Positions 19,414-27,588 of a stretch of 64,000 nt of DNA are shown one piece after another (the stretch's first letter is position 1; every line of letters begins with the position of its first letter). The stretch is from Caldimonas brevitalea. GTDB taxonomy: Bacteria > Pseudomonadota > Gammaproteobacteria > Burkholderiales > Burkholderiaceae_C. The stretch lies in the NCBI RefSeq assembly GCF_001017435.1, contig NZ_CP011371.1, positions 6,324,001-6,388,000 on the forward strand, read 5' to 3'. A model generated the notes under the pieces. It was not told the DNA's origin, did no database searches, and was given only the letters and a program-made list of their open reading frames with translations. The translations under genes and the position numbers were made by a program.

Positions 19414-20372
19414 GCTGCGATGCTACCGCTCGCCATCGGCGCCGCAGGCGGCCTCCAGGCGGCCCGCGCCGACGGCCCGCTGCGCAGGCCTTGCAGGTAG
19501 GCCTGCACCGCGGCGATCGCGTGGCGCACCTTGGCCGGCTGGGTGTCGCGGCGCGGCGTCACGACATACATCGGCAAGGGGGCCAGCCGCCACTCGGGCA
19601 GCAGCGGCACCAGCGCGCCGGAGACCAGCGACGCTTCGATGTCCTGCAGCGCCAGCACCGCAAGGCCGATCCCCGCCTCGCACAGCTGCTGCAACGACAG
19701 CTGGTTGTTGCTGGTGACCCGGGTGGCCGGCCGCAGCCGCTCGACCACCCCCTGCGGCCCGGTCAGTTCCAGCGCCGCGAGGCCCGGCCGCGCGTCGACG
19801 CGCAGCCACTCGTGGTGGGCGAGATCGGCCGGCAGCGTCGGCACCCCGCGGCGGGCCAGGTAGGCCGGCGAGGCGCACACCGCCAGTTCGAGCTCGGCCA
19901 GGCGCTGGGCGACCCAGCTCGAGTCCGGCAGGCGGCCGAAGCGCACGGCGAGGTCGATGCGCGCGTCGACCAGGTCGATCAGCGCGTCGTCGACCTGCAG
20001 GTGCAGGCTGAGCCCCGGGTTGGCGGACAGCAGCGGCGCCAGGGCCGGCCCGAGGTGGCGTGCAAAGCCGACCGGCGAGGCCACCCGCAGCTCGCCCACC
20101 GGCGCGTCACGCAGCTGCGCCAGTTGTTGCTCGGCGGACCGCGCCGCCGCGAGCATCGTCGCGCAGCCGCTGAAGAAGCGCTGGCCCGCCTCGGTCAGCT
20201 GCAACTTGCGGCTCGAGCGGTGCAGCAAGGTGACACCCATGCTGCGCTCCAGCTCGCGCAGCTGTTGGCTGACGGCCGAGGTGGTGGTGCCCAGCGTGCG
20301 GGCGGCGGCGCTCATCGAGCCGTGTTCGACCACTTCGGCAAACACGGCCATGCGCTTGAGCTGGTCGATCAT
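19410..20372 (-). CDS. LysR family transcriptional regulator
   Basis: A 320-aa LysR regulator of the CrgA/AaeR-like subgroup (MIDQLKRMAVFAEVVEHGSMSAAARTLG at the N-terminus). It has an HTH at 18-37 and an effector domain from about 90. The C-terminal tail is Ala/Pro-rich. It is divergent from the NAD(P)-binding oxidoreductase at 20479, the usual geometry for a LysR target, and it also heads the overlapping operon with chaN and the CoA transferase. The 106-bp gap between the divergent starts should hold its binding site. Confidence 0.9.
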   Translation of the reverse strand: MIDQLKRMAVFAEVVEHGSMSAAARTLGTTTSAVSQQLRELERSMGVTLLHRSSRKLQLTEAGQRFFSGCATMLAAARSAEQQLAQLRDAPVGELRVASPVGFARHLGPALAPLLSANPGLSLHLQVDDALIDLVDARIDLAVRFGRLPDSSWVAQRLAELELAVCASPAYLARRGVPTLPADLAHHEWLRVDARPGLAALELTGPQGVVERLRPATRVTSNNQLSLQQLCEAGIGLAVLALQDIEASLVSGALVPLLPEWRLAPLPMYVVTPRRDTQPAKVRHAIAAVQAYLQGLRSGPSARAAWRPPAAPMASGSIAA

Positions 20373-20478
20373 GAAGTTTTTCTAAAGCAGAGTTGCCAAA
20401 AAGCGGGACTGGTGTAGCGCGGTTGAAGGTTCTATCGTCGCTCGGTCTTGTTGTTTCGTCCACTTCGAAAGGAATGTC

Positions 20479-21120
20479 ATGCGACTCGCCCTGATCGGCG
20501 GCACCGGTTTCGTCGGTGCCGCCCTGCTCAACGAAGCCCTGCAGCGCGGCCACCAGGTGACCGCCCTGCAGCGCGACCCCAGCCGCTTGCCCGCGCGACC
20601 CGGCGTGGACGTGCGGCAAGCCGACGTGCTGCACGCCGCCCAGGTGAGCGACGCAGTGGCGGGCCACGACGCGGTGCTCAGCGCCTACAACGCGGGCTGG
20701 CAGAACCCCGACCTGTACGAGGAGTTCTTGCGCGGCAGCCGCGCCATCGCCGAAGGCACCCGCGCGGCGGGCGTCCAGCGGCTGCTGGTGGTGGGCGGCG
20801 CGGGCAGCTTGTACGTTGCCCCGGGCGTGCAGTTGGTCGACACGCCGGACTTCCCGGCGGAGTGGAAACAGGGCGCCCTGGCCGCGCGTGAGGCGCTCAA
20901 CCTGCTGCGCCAGGAAACGGAATTGGCCTGGACCTTCGTCTCGCCGCCGGTGTTTCTCGACCCCGGCGCCAAGCGCGGCGGCTTCCGGCTGGGTGGGGAC
21001 GAGGTGCTGATGGACGCCGGGCAGCCGGCGCGGGTGACGGTGGGCGACCTGGCCGTCGCAGTGCTCGACGAGGTCGAGCGGCCGGCGCACGTGCGGCGCC
21101 GTTTCACGTTGGGCTATTGA
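20479..21120 (+). CDS. NAD(P)-binding atypical SDR oxidoreductase
   Basis: A 213-aa Rossmann protein with the N-terminal GGTGFVGAAL motif (residues 7-16). The lengthy C-terminal domain of extended SDRs is absent, as in the NAD(P)H-binding YwnB/BVR-B-like group. Other landmarks are DVRQADVLHAAQV, VVGGAGSLYVAPG and SPPVFLDPG. The classical SDR YxxxK pair is not apparent. Substrate unknown. AAAGGAATGTC upstream of the ATG provides the ribosome site. It is divergent from the LysR gene at 19410 and is probably regulated by it. Confidence 0.85.
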   Translation: MRLALIGGTGFVGAALLNEALQRGHQVTALQRDPSRLPARPGVDVRQADVLHAAQVSDAVAGHDAVLSAYNAGWQNPDLYEEFLRGSRAIAEGTRAAGVQRLLVVGGAGSLYVAPGVQLVDTPDFPAEWKQGALAAREALNLLRQETELAWTFVSPPVFLDPGAKRGGFRLGGDEVLMDAGQPARVTVGDLAVAVLDEVERPAHVRRRFTLGY

Positions 21121-21130
21121 GCAGCGCGGG

Positions 21131-21158
21131 GCCCGGCCGGCGACGCCGCCGGCCGGGC
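21131..21158 (+). terminator. GC-rich hairpin after the oxidoreductase gene
   Basis: A perfect 12-bp stem, 21131-21142 with 21147-21158, closed by a 4-nt loop (ACGC), begins 10 bases after the stop codon. No T-tract follows (GCGTTATCG). It lies between convergent genes and may stop both transcripts. Confidence 0.5.
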
Positions 21159-21194
21159 GCGTTATCGTCCTTCGCCCGTTGCCTCTGCGCGGGT

Positions 21195-22115
21195 TCAGTG
21201 CAAGCGGTTATTGTTGTTGTCGACCCGGTTGGTATTGTTATTGTTATTGTTATTGCCGCTTGCACTCCCACCCTTATATTTCAGAATATCCGGTCTCCAA
21301 ACGAAATACGGGCTGCCTTCAACCTTGATCGCCTCGGCGGTGCCGCGCACCTCGTCCGCCTTACCCTTTTCGGTCGACTTGGCGAGCTGATAGATCACAC
21401 TGACGGCCGCCACATTTTTGCTTGAGCAGAAACGCAGAATATTTTCCTGGCATGACTTGCAGGGACCTTCGGAGCACAGCATCACAAATGTCTGCTGGCC
21501 CTTGTCGATGCCGCATTTCACCTGTTCGAGGATGTTTTGGGTGGCGACCAGACAGCCCACTTCTGCGTCGCCCAGCTTCGCGGCCTTGATGTTGGCCGCC
21601 AGCCGATTCACCCTGTCGTTGGCCGCTTGCGATGCCGCAACCCGCTGCCGTTCCAACTCCGCCCGTGACGGCTGCTTGGGCGTCGGCTGGTTCTTCATTG
21701 TCTTTTCGCGATCCGCTTTTGCCTGCTTTTCGCGGCGTTCTCTCCCGGCTTTTTCCTCCTTGGTTTCCTGCGAGAAAACCGGCGGCTCTCTGCCCTTTCC
21801 GCTGTAGCAGACCTGGGTCGTGGCACCGGCAACAAGCTGGCAGGTTTTGTTGTCGACCCAGCAGCCGATCGCGTCATTCTTCTCCGCTACCGACTTGCCC
21901 TTTTTCGCGCTTTCGAGGTGTCGGAGCGCCGCGTTCTCGGCAGCCGTGAGTTCCTTGTAGCTGACCTGAACCTCCAAGGCTGGCGCCTCGTTCTTCCCAG
22001 GTGGCCCGGAGGGCGGGATGGCGCGAAGTTTTTGGCCGGACGGGGGCTGAATTGAACCGCCCCCACCCGGCATGCCGTTGCCGTCGGGCCTCTTTTGCGG
22101 CTGTCGGTTGTCCAT
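21195..22115 (-). CDS. Possible zinc-dependent deaminase-fold protein with poly-Asn tail
   Basis: A 306-aa protein with lower GC and less biased third codon positions than its neighbours, suggesting transfer. The start at 22115 has AGGGAG upstream. Residues 1-45 are Gly/Pro/Gln-rich, 50-110 form a small Cys-containing domain, and 115-175 are a charged Lys/Arg/Glu linker. Residues 180-245 fit the core of the cytidine deaminase superfamily. DAE (183-185) sits in a helix in place of the usual H/C-x-E, and CSEGPCKSC (Cys219, Cys222) at the end of a strand is followed by a helix (ENILRF) and another strand (VAAVSVIYQL). This S-E-x-x-P-C-x-S-C pattern is typical of polymorphic-toxin deaminases. There is no signal peptide, and no immunity gene is obvious. 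The tail has runs of Asn. The fold call is inference. Confidence 0.6.
   Translation of the reverse strand: MDNRQPQKRPDGNGMPGGGGSIQPPSGQKLRAIPPSGPPGKNEAPALEVQVSYKELTAAENAALRHLESAKKGKSVAEKNDAIGCWVDNKTCQLVAGATTQVCYSGKGREPPVFSQETKEEKAGRERREKQAKADREKTMKNQPTPKQPSRAELERQRVAASQAANDRVNRLAANIKAAKLGDAEVGCLVATQNILEQVKCGIDKGQQTFVMLCSEGPCKSCQENILRFCSSKNVAAVSVIYQLAKSTEKGKADEVRGTAEAIKVEGSPYFVWRPDILKYKGGSASGNNNNNNNTNRVDNNNNRLH
21204..21256 (-). repeat. AAC/AAT trinucleotide tract encoding Asn runs
   Basis: On the plus strand the tract reads as repeated GTT/ATT triplets, interrupted by a short unit encoding T-N-R-V-D. It encodes seven consecutive Asn and, nearer the stop, four more. Such tracts are prone to slippage, and in-frame changes would alter only the tail length. 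Confidence 0.7.
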
Positions 22116-22321
22116 GAAGTCTCCCTGCAGATCGGACGCCCAGCGTAGGGTCGGCACAGCAGGGGCGAACAGAGGACAGTCACGCCTTGAAAAATCGACA
22201 TGGCCCCGGCGGTACTGCTGCCGTCCGGGTCGGGCACCCGCTCCACGGCAGCCGAGCCGTGCCCCGCGAAATAAAAAAGGGGCCTGTTGAACTGACCCCA
22301 AGAAGTTGGACACTTTGGAAG

Positions 22322-22700
22322 CTATTGGCCCAAGGCCTGAGTTCGGTACTCCACCGGGCTCAGGCCTTGTAGCTTGAGCTTGAGCCGATGGTGGTTGTAG
22401 TAATGGATGTAGCGCCGCAAGCCCTGTCGTAGCTGTTCGACGCTGTTGTGATTGACCACCTGGCCGCTGCGGCCGAGCTCGGCCGCGATGCGCCGATAGC
22501 CATAACGCCCCTTGTGGCGCTCGTACACGGCGCTGATGCTGGCCTTCAGGTCGGCGTACCTATCGCCGGCCTGCAGTCCTTGGCCTGGTAGTAGAACGTG
22601 CTGCGCGACAGGCCTGCCGCTTGTAGCAGCATACGCAACGGGTAATTTGGCCTCAGCTCGAGGACGGCTTGCGCCCTTTGGGCGCAGCTTGCCGGTTGGT
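22322..22700 (-). pseudogene. IS3-family transposase OrfB, frameshifted and internally deleted
   Basis: The N-terminal part (ELRPNYPLRMLLQAAGLSRS, TFYYQAK) reads in one frame. It then shifts by one base near 22590, continuing as LQAGDRYADLKASISAVYER and HKGRYGYRRIAAELG. After GQVVNHN the sequence jumps straight to the C-terminal VEQLRQGLRRYIHYYNHHRL and SPVEYRTQAL. The roughly 150-residue segment that would hold the DDE catalytic core is missing (junction near 22445). The element cannot transpose on its own. Confidence 0.85.
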
Positions 22701-23192
22701 TCGAACCAAGGCCTCGAGTTTTTTTAGGTAGGCCACCTCCGCGCGCAGGGCTTCGTTCTCCTTGCGCAGTTCCTCCAGGGAGCGCGTGTCCTGCGCCTGA
22801 GGCGGCGGCAATTCTGTAGGTTTGGGCTTGGGCATCGTCTTCGGGCGGCCTCGGGGTTTGGGATGAAGCGCTTGCAGGCCGCCCTCATCGTACTGGCGCT
22901 GCCACGTCGCCACGACGCCGCCCCCGCCACGCAGCTCGAAGAGCACGGCCGCCTGCGTGTGCGACAACTCTTGACGCTTCACTTGGCGCAGCACGGACAG
23001 CTTGAATTCCGCACTGTAGTGGCTGAGCTTCTTGCGCAGCCCCTTCTCCCCATGCTCGCGATAGGCCGCTATCCAGCGGCGCACAGGCTCCCGGCCGATG
23101 CCGTACTCCGTAGCCAGGGCCTTGTAACCGACCGGTCCTGATAAATATCTTTGAACAACTTCGAGCTTCAAGCTCTCACTGTGTCTCGCCAT
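22653..23192 (-). CDS. IS3-family OrfA (transposase DNA-binding subunit)
   Basis: A 179-aa OrfA of the IS150 group, starting at MARHSESLKLEVVQRYLSG. It has two HTH units (GYKALATEYGIGREPVRRW and LSHTQAAVLFELRGGGGVVATW) and a C-terminal leucine-zipper-like helix (LEELRKENEALRAEVAYLKK). A run of seven A on the coding strand (22719-22725), in the AYLKKL codons, is the expected programmed frameshift site for making the OrfAB fusion. With orfB destroyed, this protein could at most bind ends of related elements. Confidence 0.85.
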   Translation of the reverse strand: MARHSESLKLEVVQRYLSGPVGYKALATEYGIGREPVRRWIAAYREHGEKGLRKKLSHYSAEFKLSVLRQVKRQELSHTQAAVLFELRGGGGVVATWQRQYDEGGLQALHPKPRGRPKTMPKPKPTELPPPQAQDTRSLEELRKENEALRAEVAYLKKLEALVRTNRQAAPKGRKPSSS

Positions 23193-23285
23193 GAAAAACA
23201 CCCCATCGGTTGGATTGATGTCCAACCTTTGGGGTGCAGTTCAGTCGGCCCCTTTCGGTTCAGCTGCTAACGCAACCGGTTTCGG

Positions 23286-24059
23286 TCACTGCTCGGCAAA
23301 CGCGCGTTCGATGACGTAGTCACCCGGCGTGTGGGTGTTGCCCTCGTGGAAGCCCCGCGAGTCGAGCAGATGCTTCAGGTCTTTCAGCATGTGCGGGCTG
23401 CCGCAGATCATCACGCGGTCGTGCGCGGGGTCGATCGCGGGCAGTTGCAGGTCGTCGAACAGCTTGCCGGACTCGATCAGCGTCGTGATACGGCCCTGGT
23501 TGCGGAACGGCTCGCGGGTGACGGTCGGGTAGTACAGCAGTTGCTGGGACGCCAGTTCGCCCAGGAACTCGTGGCCGGGCAGCTCTTCGGTGATCAGGTC
23601 CTGGTAGGCCAGTTCGGCGACTTCACGCGTGCCGTGCACCAGCACCACCTTCTCGAAGCGCTCGTAGGTGTGCGGATCGCGGATCACGCTCAGGAACGGC
23701 GCCAGGCCGGTGCCGGTCGCCAGCAGGTAGAGGCGCTTGCCGGGCTTGAGGTAGTCGAGCAGCAGCGTGCCGGTCGGCTTGCGGCCCACCAGGATGGTGT
23801 CGCCCTCTTTCAGGTGCTGCAGCCGCGAGGTCAGCGGGCCGTCAGGTACCTTGATGCTGAAAAACTCCAGGTGCTCTTCGTAGTTGGCGCTGGCCACGCT
23901 GTAGGCGCGCAGCAGCGGCTTGCCGTTGACCTTCAGGCCGATCATCGTGAAATGGCCGTTCTGGAAGCGGAACGCCTGATCGCGGGTGGTCGTGAAGCTG
24001 AACAGGCGGTCGGTCCAGTGGCGCACGCTCAGCACGCGTTCTTCGTTGAAGGCACTCAT
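23286..24059 (-). CDS. fpr: Ferredoxin/flavodoxin--NADP reductase
   Basis: A 257-aa FAD flavoprotein that shuttles electrons between NADPH and ferredoxin or flavodoxin, in oxidative-stress and iron-sulfur metabolism. FAD-binding RAYSVASANYEEHLEFFSIKV (RxYS motif, residues 51-54), the NADP pocket LATGTGLAPFLSVIRD (about 114-129), VLVHGTREVAELAY, MICGSPHMLKDLK and a C-terminal aromatic-poor tail are typical of bacterial subclass I Fpr. It is monocistronic, transcribed away from the IS element. Confidence 0.95.
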   Translation of the reverse strand: MSAFNEERVLSVRHWTDRLFSFTTTRDQAFRFQNGHFTMIGLKVNGKPLLRAYSVASANYEEHLEFFSIKVPDGPLTSRLQHLKEGDTILVGRKPTGTLLLDYLKPGKRLYLLATGTGLAPFLSVIRDPHTYERFEKVVLVHGTREVAELAYQDLITEELPGHEFLGELASQQLLYYPTVTREPFRNQGRITTLIESGKLFDDLQLPAIDPAHDRVMICGSPHMLKDLKHLLDSRGFHEGNTHTPGDYVIERAFAEQ

Positions 24060-24155
24060 GGCAGGGTGTCAGAAAGCGGTGACAGGGAGAAACCGGAACC
24101 AAGATGATACAGATGATTCAGCAATAGATCACCCATACCGACATTACTTCTTGAT

Positions 24156-25448
24156 CTAAGCCAGCTGGTGCGCGGTTTGTTCACGCTCGCCGGGGCCGGT
24201 CCCGGCATCCGCCGCGCCGGCCCGCTGTGCAGCACGGCGGGCGCGCCGCTTCTTCAGCCAGATGACCACCCCGGTGACCGAGAGCATCGCGACGACCAGG
24301 CCCAGCACGACGATCAGCAACCGCCACGGCAGGCCGAACACCTTGCCCATGTGCAGGGCCATGAGCCAGCTGGTGAAGGTGTTGCCGGGCGCGACGGTGG
24401 GGTGTTCGAAGGCAATCTCCTCGGCCTCCGGCGTGGCGGCCGAGAAATAGACGGCGGTGCGGCCGTGGTCGGAGGCGAAATCGTGGCTGCTGCGCACCGC
24501 ATAACGCCACGCGCCGTGGTCGCGCTCGAGCATCAGCGAGTCCTCGTGCACCAGCTCGAAACCGTCGCGGCGGGCATGTTCGGCCATCAGCGCCCGGCCG
24601 CGCTCGCGGGCCTGGTGCCAGTCGAGCGCCGGTGTTTCCAGCGGGGTCGCCAGGTTGGGCAGGCGCTCGTGCACGTCGACGGTGGGCACGATGCGCTTGA
24701 GCACCGGCATGTACACCTCGTGCCCGAGGTTCAAGCAGATGCTGGACAGCGCGAACAGCAGCAGCAGCGCCCACACCCACAGGCTGGCCGCGCGGTGCAG
24801 GTCGAAGTTGAGGCGGTAGGCGCTGCCCGCCCATTTGACGCGCCATGACGGCTGCCAGCGGCTGAAGAAGCGCTGCCGACCGCGCGGCAAGGTCAGGTAG
24901 AAGCCGACAAAGCCGTCGAGCAGCCACACGAGCGAAATCGCGCCGAACAGCCACATGCCCCACGGGTAGGGCAGGCTGAGCGCGTAGTGCAGGTTGTAGA
25001 TCAGCGGCATCAGGTGCGCGCGGTCGAGCACCCAAGCACCCCAGCGGCGCTCGCCGAGCACCTCGCCGGTGTAGGGGTCGGCGAAGACCTCGTAGAGGAC
25101 CGGTGTTTGCTGCCCCGGCGGGCCCTCCATCCGGTTCACGTAGAGGCGCGCCGACTCCCCCGCGGGCCGGTGCAAGGCGTGGTAGTCGATGCGCGCCGCC
25201 GGCAGGGACCGCTCGACGCGCTCCCGCAGCACCAGCGGATCGAGGGGCGCTGCCCCCGGCCGCTCGGGCGCGAGGCGCAGCTCGGGCACCAACGCGATGT
25301 CCAGCTCGTCGAGGAAGGCGAGCAGGCTGCCGGTCAGGCCGGCGATCAGCAGAAAGCCGGCGATGGCGAGGCCGGCATAACGGTGCATCAGGACCCAGGT
25401 TTGGCGGTTCATGGCTGGCGGTGGCTGGCGGTTGATGACAGCGGACAT
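24156..25448 (-). CDS. PepSY-associated membrane protein, putative ferrisiderophore reductase
   Basis: A 430-aa inner-membrane protein with four to five helices. The first is in WVLMHRYAGLAIAGFLLIAGLTGSLLAF, with His residues able to ligate haem. PepSY-like periplasmic regions follow (DYHALHRPAGESARLYV, DPYTGEVLGERRWG). NLHYALSLPYPWGMWLFG, RLNFDLHRAASLWVW and a C-terminal helix complete the family pattern. Such proteins, often next to TonB systems, are thought to reduce or release iron from siderophores. It is the last gene of the tonB-exbB-exbD run (181-bp gap). The ATG at 25448 has GGAG 8 bases upstream. Confidence 0.85.
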   Translation of the reverse strand: MSAVINRQPPPAMNRQTWVLMHRYAGLAIAGFLLIAGLTGSLLAFLDELDIALVPELRLAPERPGAAPLDPLVLRERVERSLPAARIDYHALHRPAGESARLYVNRMEGPPGQQTPVLYEVFADPYTGEVLGERRWGAWVLDRAHLMPLIYNLHYALSLPYPWGMWLFGAISLVWLLDGFVGFYLTLPRGRQRFFSRWQPSWRVKWAGSAYRLNFDLHRAASLWVWALLLLFALSSICLNLGHEVYMPVLKRIVPTVDVHERLPNLATPLETPALDWHQARERGRALMAEHARRDGFELVHEDSLMLERDHGAWRYAVRSSHDFASDHGRTAVYFSAATPEAEEIAFEHPTVAPGNTFTSWLMALHMGKVFGLPWRLLIVVLGLVVAMLSVTGVVIWLKKRRARRAAQRAGAADAGTGPGEREQTAHQLA

Positions 25449-25629
25449 GACCAAGGCTCCAGGACGGCTGGTTCTTGTTCGCCTTGCCTGGGCCTGGGCA
25501 TCTGCGTGCCGTGGCCGTGGGTACCGACGTTTTGGAAGACGGGCAGGAATCGGACGGGGGCGCGGCCCGCAGGCCGGTGAACCGGCCGGCCCCTGCACAC
25601 GACGAGTGCGTGCAAGGGCAACAGGTGCG

Positions 25630-26049
25630 CTACTTCTGCTCGGGCTCGCTGACGAAGCCGATCTTGCCCAGCCCCGCCTTGGAGGCGTCGGCCAGCGTCT
25701 CGGCGACGTAGCGGTACGGCACGTTCTGGTCGGCACGCAAGTGCACCTCGGGCTGCGGCTGCTTGGCGCCTTCGGCGGCGAAGCGTTCGGCCGCTTCGGC
25801 CCGGGTGATCACCTGACCGTTCCAGAAGCGCTGGCCGGACGCGTCGATCGCGAACTCGACCTTGTCGGGCTTGAGCTGGTTGGCCTCGGCCGACGCCTTG
25901 GGCAACTCGAGCTTGACCGCATGCGTCAGCAGCGGCGCGGTGACGATGAAAATCACCAGCAGCACCAGCATCACGTCGATCAACGGCACCATGTTGATCT
26001 CGGCCATCGGCGCGCCGGAGGACTTGTTGTCGAAACTGGCAAAGGCCAT
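25630..26049 (-). CDS. exbD: Biopolymer transport protein ExbD
   Basis: A 139-aa inner-membrane protein of the TonB energiser. One transmembrane helix (INMVPLIDVMLVLLVIFIVTAPLL, residues 18-40) contains the conserved Asp (LIDVML) that relays protons. A periplasmic domain follows with PDKVEFAIDASGQRFWNGQVI. It partners with ExbB 21 bases upstream and with TonB to drive outer-membrane iron transporters. Confidence 0.95.
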   Translation of the reverse strand: MAFASFDNKSSGAPMAEINMVPLIDVMLVLLVIFIVTAPLLTHAVKLELPKASAEANQLKPDKVEFAIDASGQRFWNGQVITRAEAAERFAAEGAKQPQPEVHLRADQNVPYRYVAETLADASKAGLGKIGFVSEPEQK

Positions 26050-26070
26050 GTCGGGACTCCGGGGGTGACG

Positions 26071-26829
26071 TCAGGCGGCGTGCGCCGGGGAGGCCTTGCC
26101 GACGGGCCGGCTGCCGCTCGGCAGCGGGCGCACGTTGTCGCCCTTGAGCGACTGGCCGAGCGACAGGAAGGTGAACAGCTCGAAGGCAAACGCGTCGAGC
26201 TTGGCGGTCAGCACCCGGTTGCTGCGCGTGAGCCAGTTGTAGCCCATCACCGCGGGGATCGCGACGGCCAGGCCGATGCCGGTCATGATCAGCGCCTCGC
26301 CCACCGGGCCCGCCACTTTGTCGAGCGTGCCGGCACCGCTCATGCCGATGGCGACCAGCGCGTGGTAGACCCCCCACACGGTGCCGAACAGGCCGACGAA
26401 GGGCGCGGTGGCGCCGACCGTCGCGAGCACGGTGAGGCCGTTTTCGAGCCGCATCGTCTCTTCGTCGAGCACCTTCTTGATGGTGCGGGTCAGGAAGTCC
26501 TGCGCGGTGCCCGCCTCTTCGAGCTTGGCGGCACCGTATTTGGCATGGTGGGCCTGCGCATGCATTGCGTGCGCGGTGAGGTGCGCGAACGGGTCACGCA
26601 CGCCATGGGTCGAGATCTCGTTGTGCACCGCGTCGAGCGAACTCGCGTTCCAGAAAAAGCGCAGAAACTCCTCGCTGCGCTTCTTGCGCACGAACTGCGT
26701 GATGCCCTTCATCACGATGAGGTACCACGACACCGCCGACATCAGCAGCAGGATCACGAGCAGCGCCTTGCCGACCACGTCGGCCTGCGCGATGAAATGG
26801 CCGAAGCCCAAAGAGGTCGAGGGGTTCAC
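26071..26829 (-). CDS. exbB: Biopolymer transport protein ExbB
   Basis: A 252-aa MotA/TolQ/ExbB proton-channel protein with three transmembrane helices: ALLVILLLMSAVSWYLIVM near the N-terminus, then ATVGATAPFVGLFGTVWGVYHAL and EALIMTGIGLAVAIPAVMGYNWL, the last two carrying the conserved Thr and Pro residues. A GTG start at 26829 (MNPSTSLGFGHF) is chosen over the TTG at 26835 because GGAG in the end of tonB is 8 bases away and the N-terminus then matches the family. The gene starts 2 bases past the tonB stop. Confidence 0.95.
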   Translation of the reverse strand: MNPSTSLGFGHFIAQADVVGKALLVILLLMSAVSWYLIVMKGITQFVRKKRSEEFLRFFWNASSLDAVHNEISTHGVRDPFAHLTAHAMHAQAHHAKYGAAKLEEAGTAQDFLTRTIKKVLDEETMRLENGLTVLATVGATAPFVGLFGTVWGVYHALVAIGMSGAGTLDKVAGPVGEALIMTGIGLAVAIPAVMGYNWLTRSNRVLTAKLDAFAFELFTFLSLGQSLKGDNVRPLPSGSRPVGKASPAHAA

Positions 26830-26831
26830 GA

Positions 26832-27563
26832 TCAATTCTCCAGTTCAAAGAGGACCGGCATTTCTGCCCAGACGGCCTCGGGCTGGCCGTCTTTCATCTG
26901 TGGCTTGAAACGCATGCCCCGCATCGCGCGCTGCGCGGCGTCGTCGAGGCGGGCGTAGCCCGAAGATTTCTTGACCAGCACCTGCGCGGGCCGGCCGGTG
27001 GGGTCGATCAAGCAGCGCAGCACCACCTGGCCCGACTCGCCCAGCCGCTTGGACTGCGGCGGATAGTCGAGCGACATCGGCGTGACCACCTCCAGCTCGC
27101 TGGCCGACACGGTCCGCGGCGGCGCAGGAGGGGCCGGCGGTGCCGGGGGCGCGGGCGGCGCGGCGACCGGCTCGGGCGGTGCGGGCGGCGGTGGCTCCAC
27201 TGGCGGCGGCGGTGCGACGAACGGGGCCGGTGCCGGGGTCGGCGCGGTCGACACCACGGGGGCCGGCGGCGGCGGTGCCTTGGGTTTGGGTTTGGGGGGC
27301 TCGGGCGGCGGTGGGGGTGGCGGCGCGGGGACCGGTGGCGCTGGCGCGGCCTGCACGAACTCGACGAACACGGGCCCGGTCTGCGGCAGCGGCGCCGGCT
27401 CGGTCACAAGCTGCATCAGCCCATAACCCGCCGCAAGGTGGGCCGCGACCACCGCGCCGAGCGCAGCGGCACGGCCCGGTCGCGACAGGGCGACACCGTC
27501 GCTGTCCTGCGGCACGCCCAGGTCGAGAGCGAGCAGTCGGCCAGGGGGCGGCGCTGAGGTCAT
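26832..27563 (-). CDS. tonB: TonB energy-transducing protein
   Basis: A 243-aa periplasm-spanning protein: a short cytoplasmic lead, one transmembrane helix (AAALGAVVAAHLAAGYGLMQLV, about 32-53), and a Pro/Ala/Lys-rich rod (about 70-150, including PPPPPPPEPPKPKPKAPPPP). The C-terminal domain contacts TonB boxes of outer-membrane receptors (SLDYPPQSKRLGESGQVVLRC, VLVKKSSGYARLDDAA). The ATG at 27563 is used. A Fur-type box lies 26 bp upstream, so the operon tonB-exbB-exbD and probably the PepSY gene should be iron-repressed. Confidence 0.95.
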   Translation of the reverse strand: MTSAPPPGRLLALDLGVPQDSDGVALSRPGRAAALGAVVAAHLAAGYGLMQLVTEPAPLPQTGPVFVEFVQAAPAPPVPAPPPPPPPEPPKPKPKAPPPPAPVVSTAPTPAPAPFVAPPPPVEPPPPAPPEPVAAPPAPPAPPAPPAPPRTVSASELEVVTPMSLDYPPQSKRLGESGQVVLRCLIDPTGRPAQVLVKKSSGYARLDDAAQRAMRGMRFKPQMKDGQPEAVWAEMPVLFELEN

Positions 27564-27588
27564 AGTCGAGGCCAAGGTGATTGTTTTA

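Larger units (their letters stand above)
22276..23255. mobile_element. Degenerate IS3-family (IS150-like) element
   Basis: Terminal inverted repeats are readable. The left end (22276 onward) has AAAGGGGCC, TGAACTG, CCCCAA and TTGGACA. The complement of the right end (from 23255) has AAAGGGGCC, TGAACTG, CACCCCAA and TTGGACA. Inside lie an intact orfA and a wrecked orfB. At 980 bp it is well short of a full IS150-type element (about 1.4 kb). No target duplication is evident next to the repeats. It sits directly upstream of the deaminase-like gene. Confidence 0.85.

Noticed and set aside
22116..22313. N-terminal extension of the deaminase-like frame into the IS
   Set aside because: The ATG at 22115 has a good ribosome site; the extension crosses the IS terminus and encodes no recognisable sequence.
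22262..23270. Target-site duplication flanking the IS
   Set aside because: The bases outside the two terminal repeats do not match, so no duplication can be claimed.
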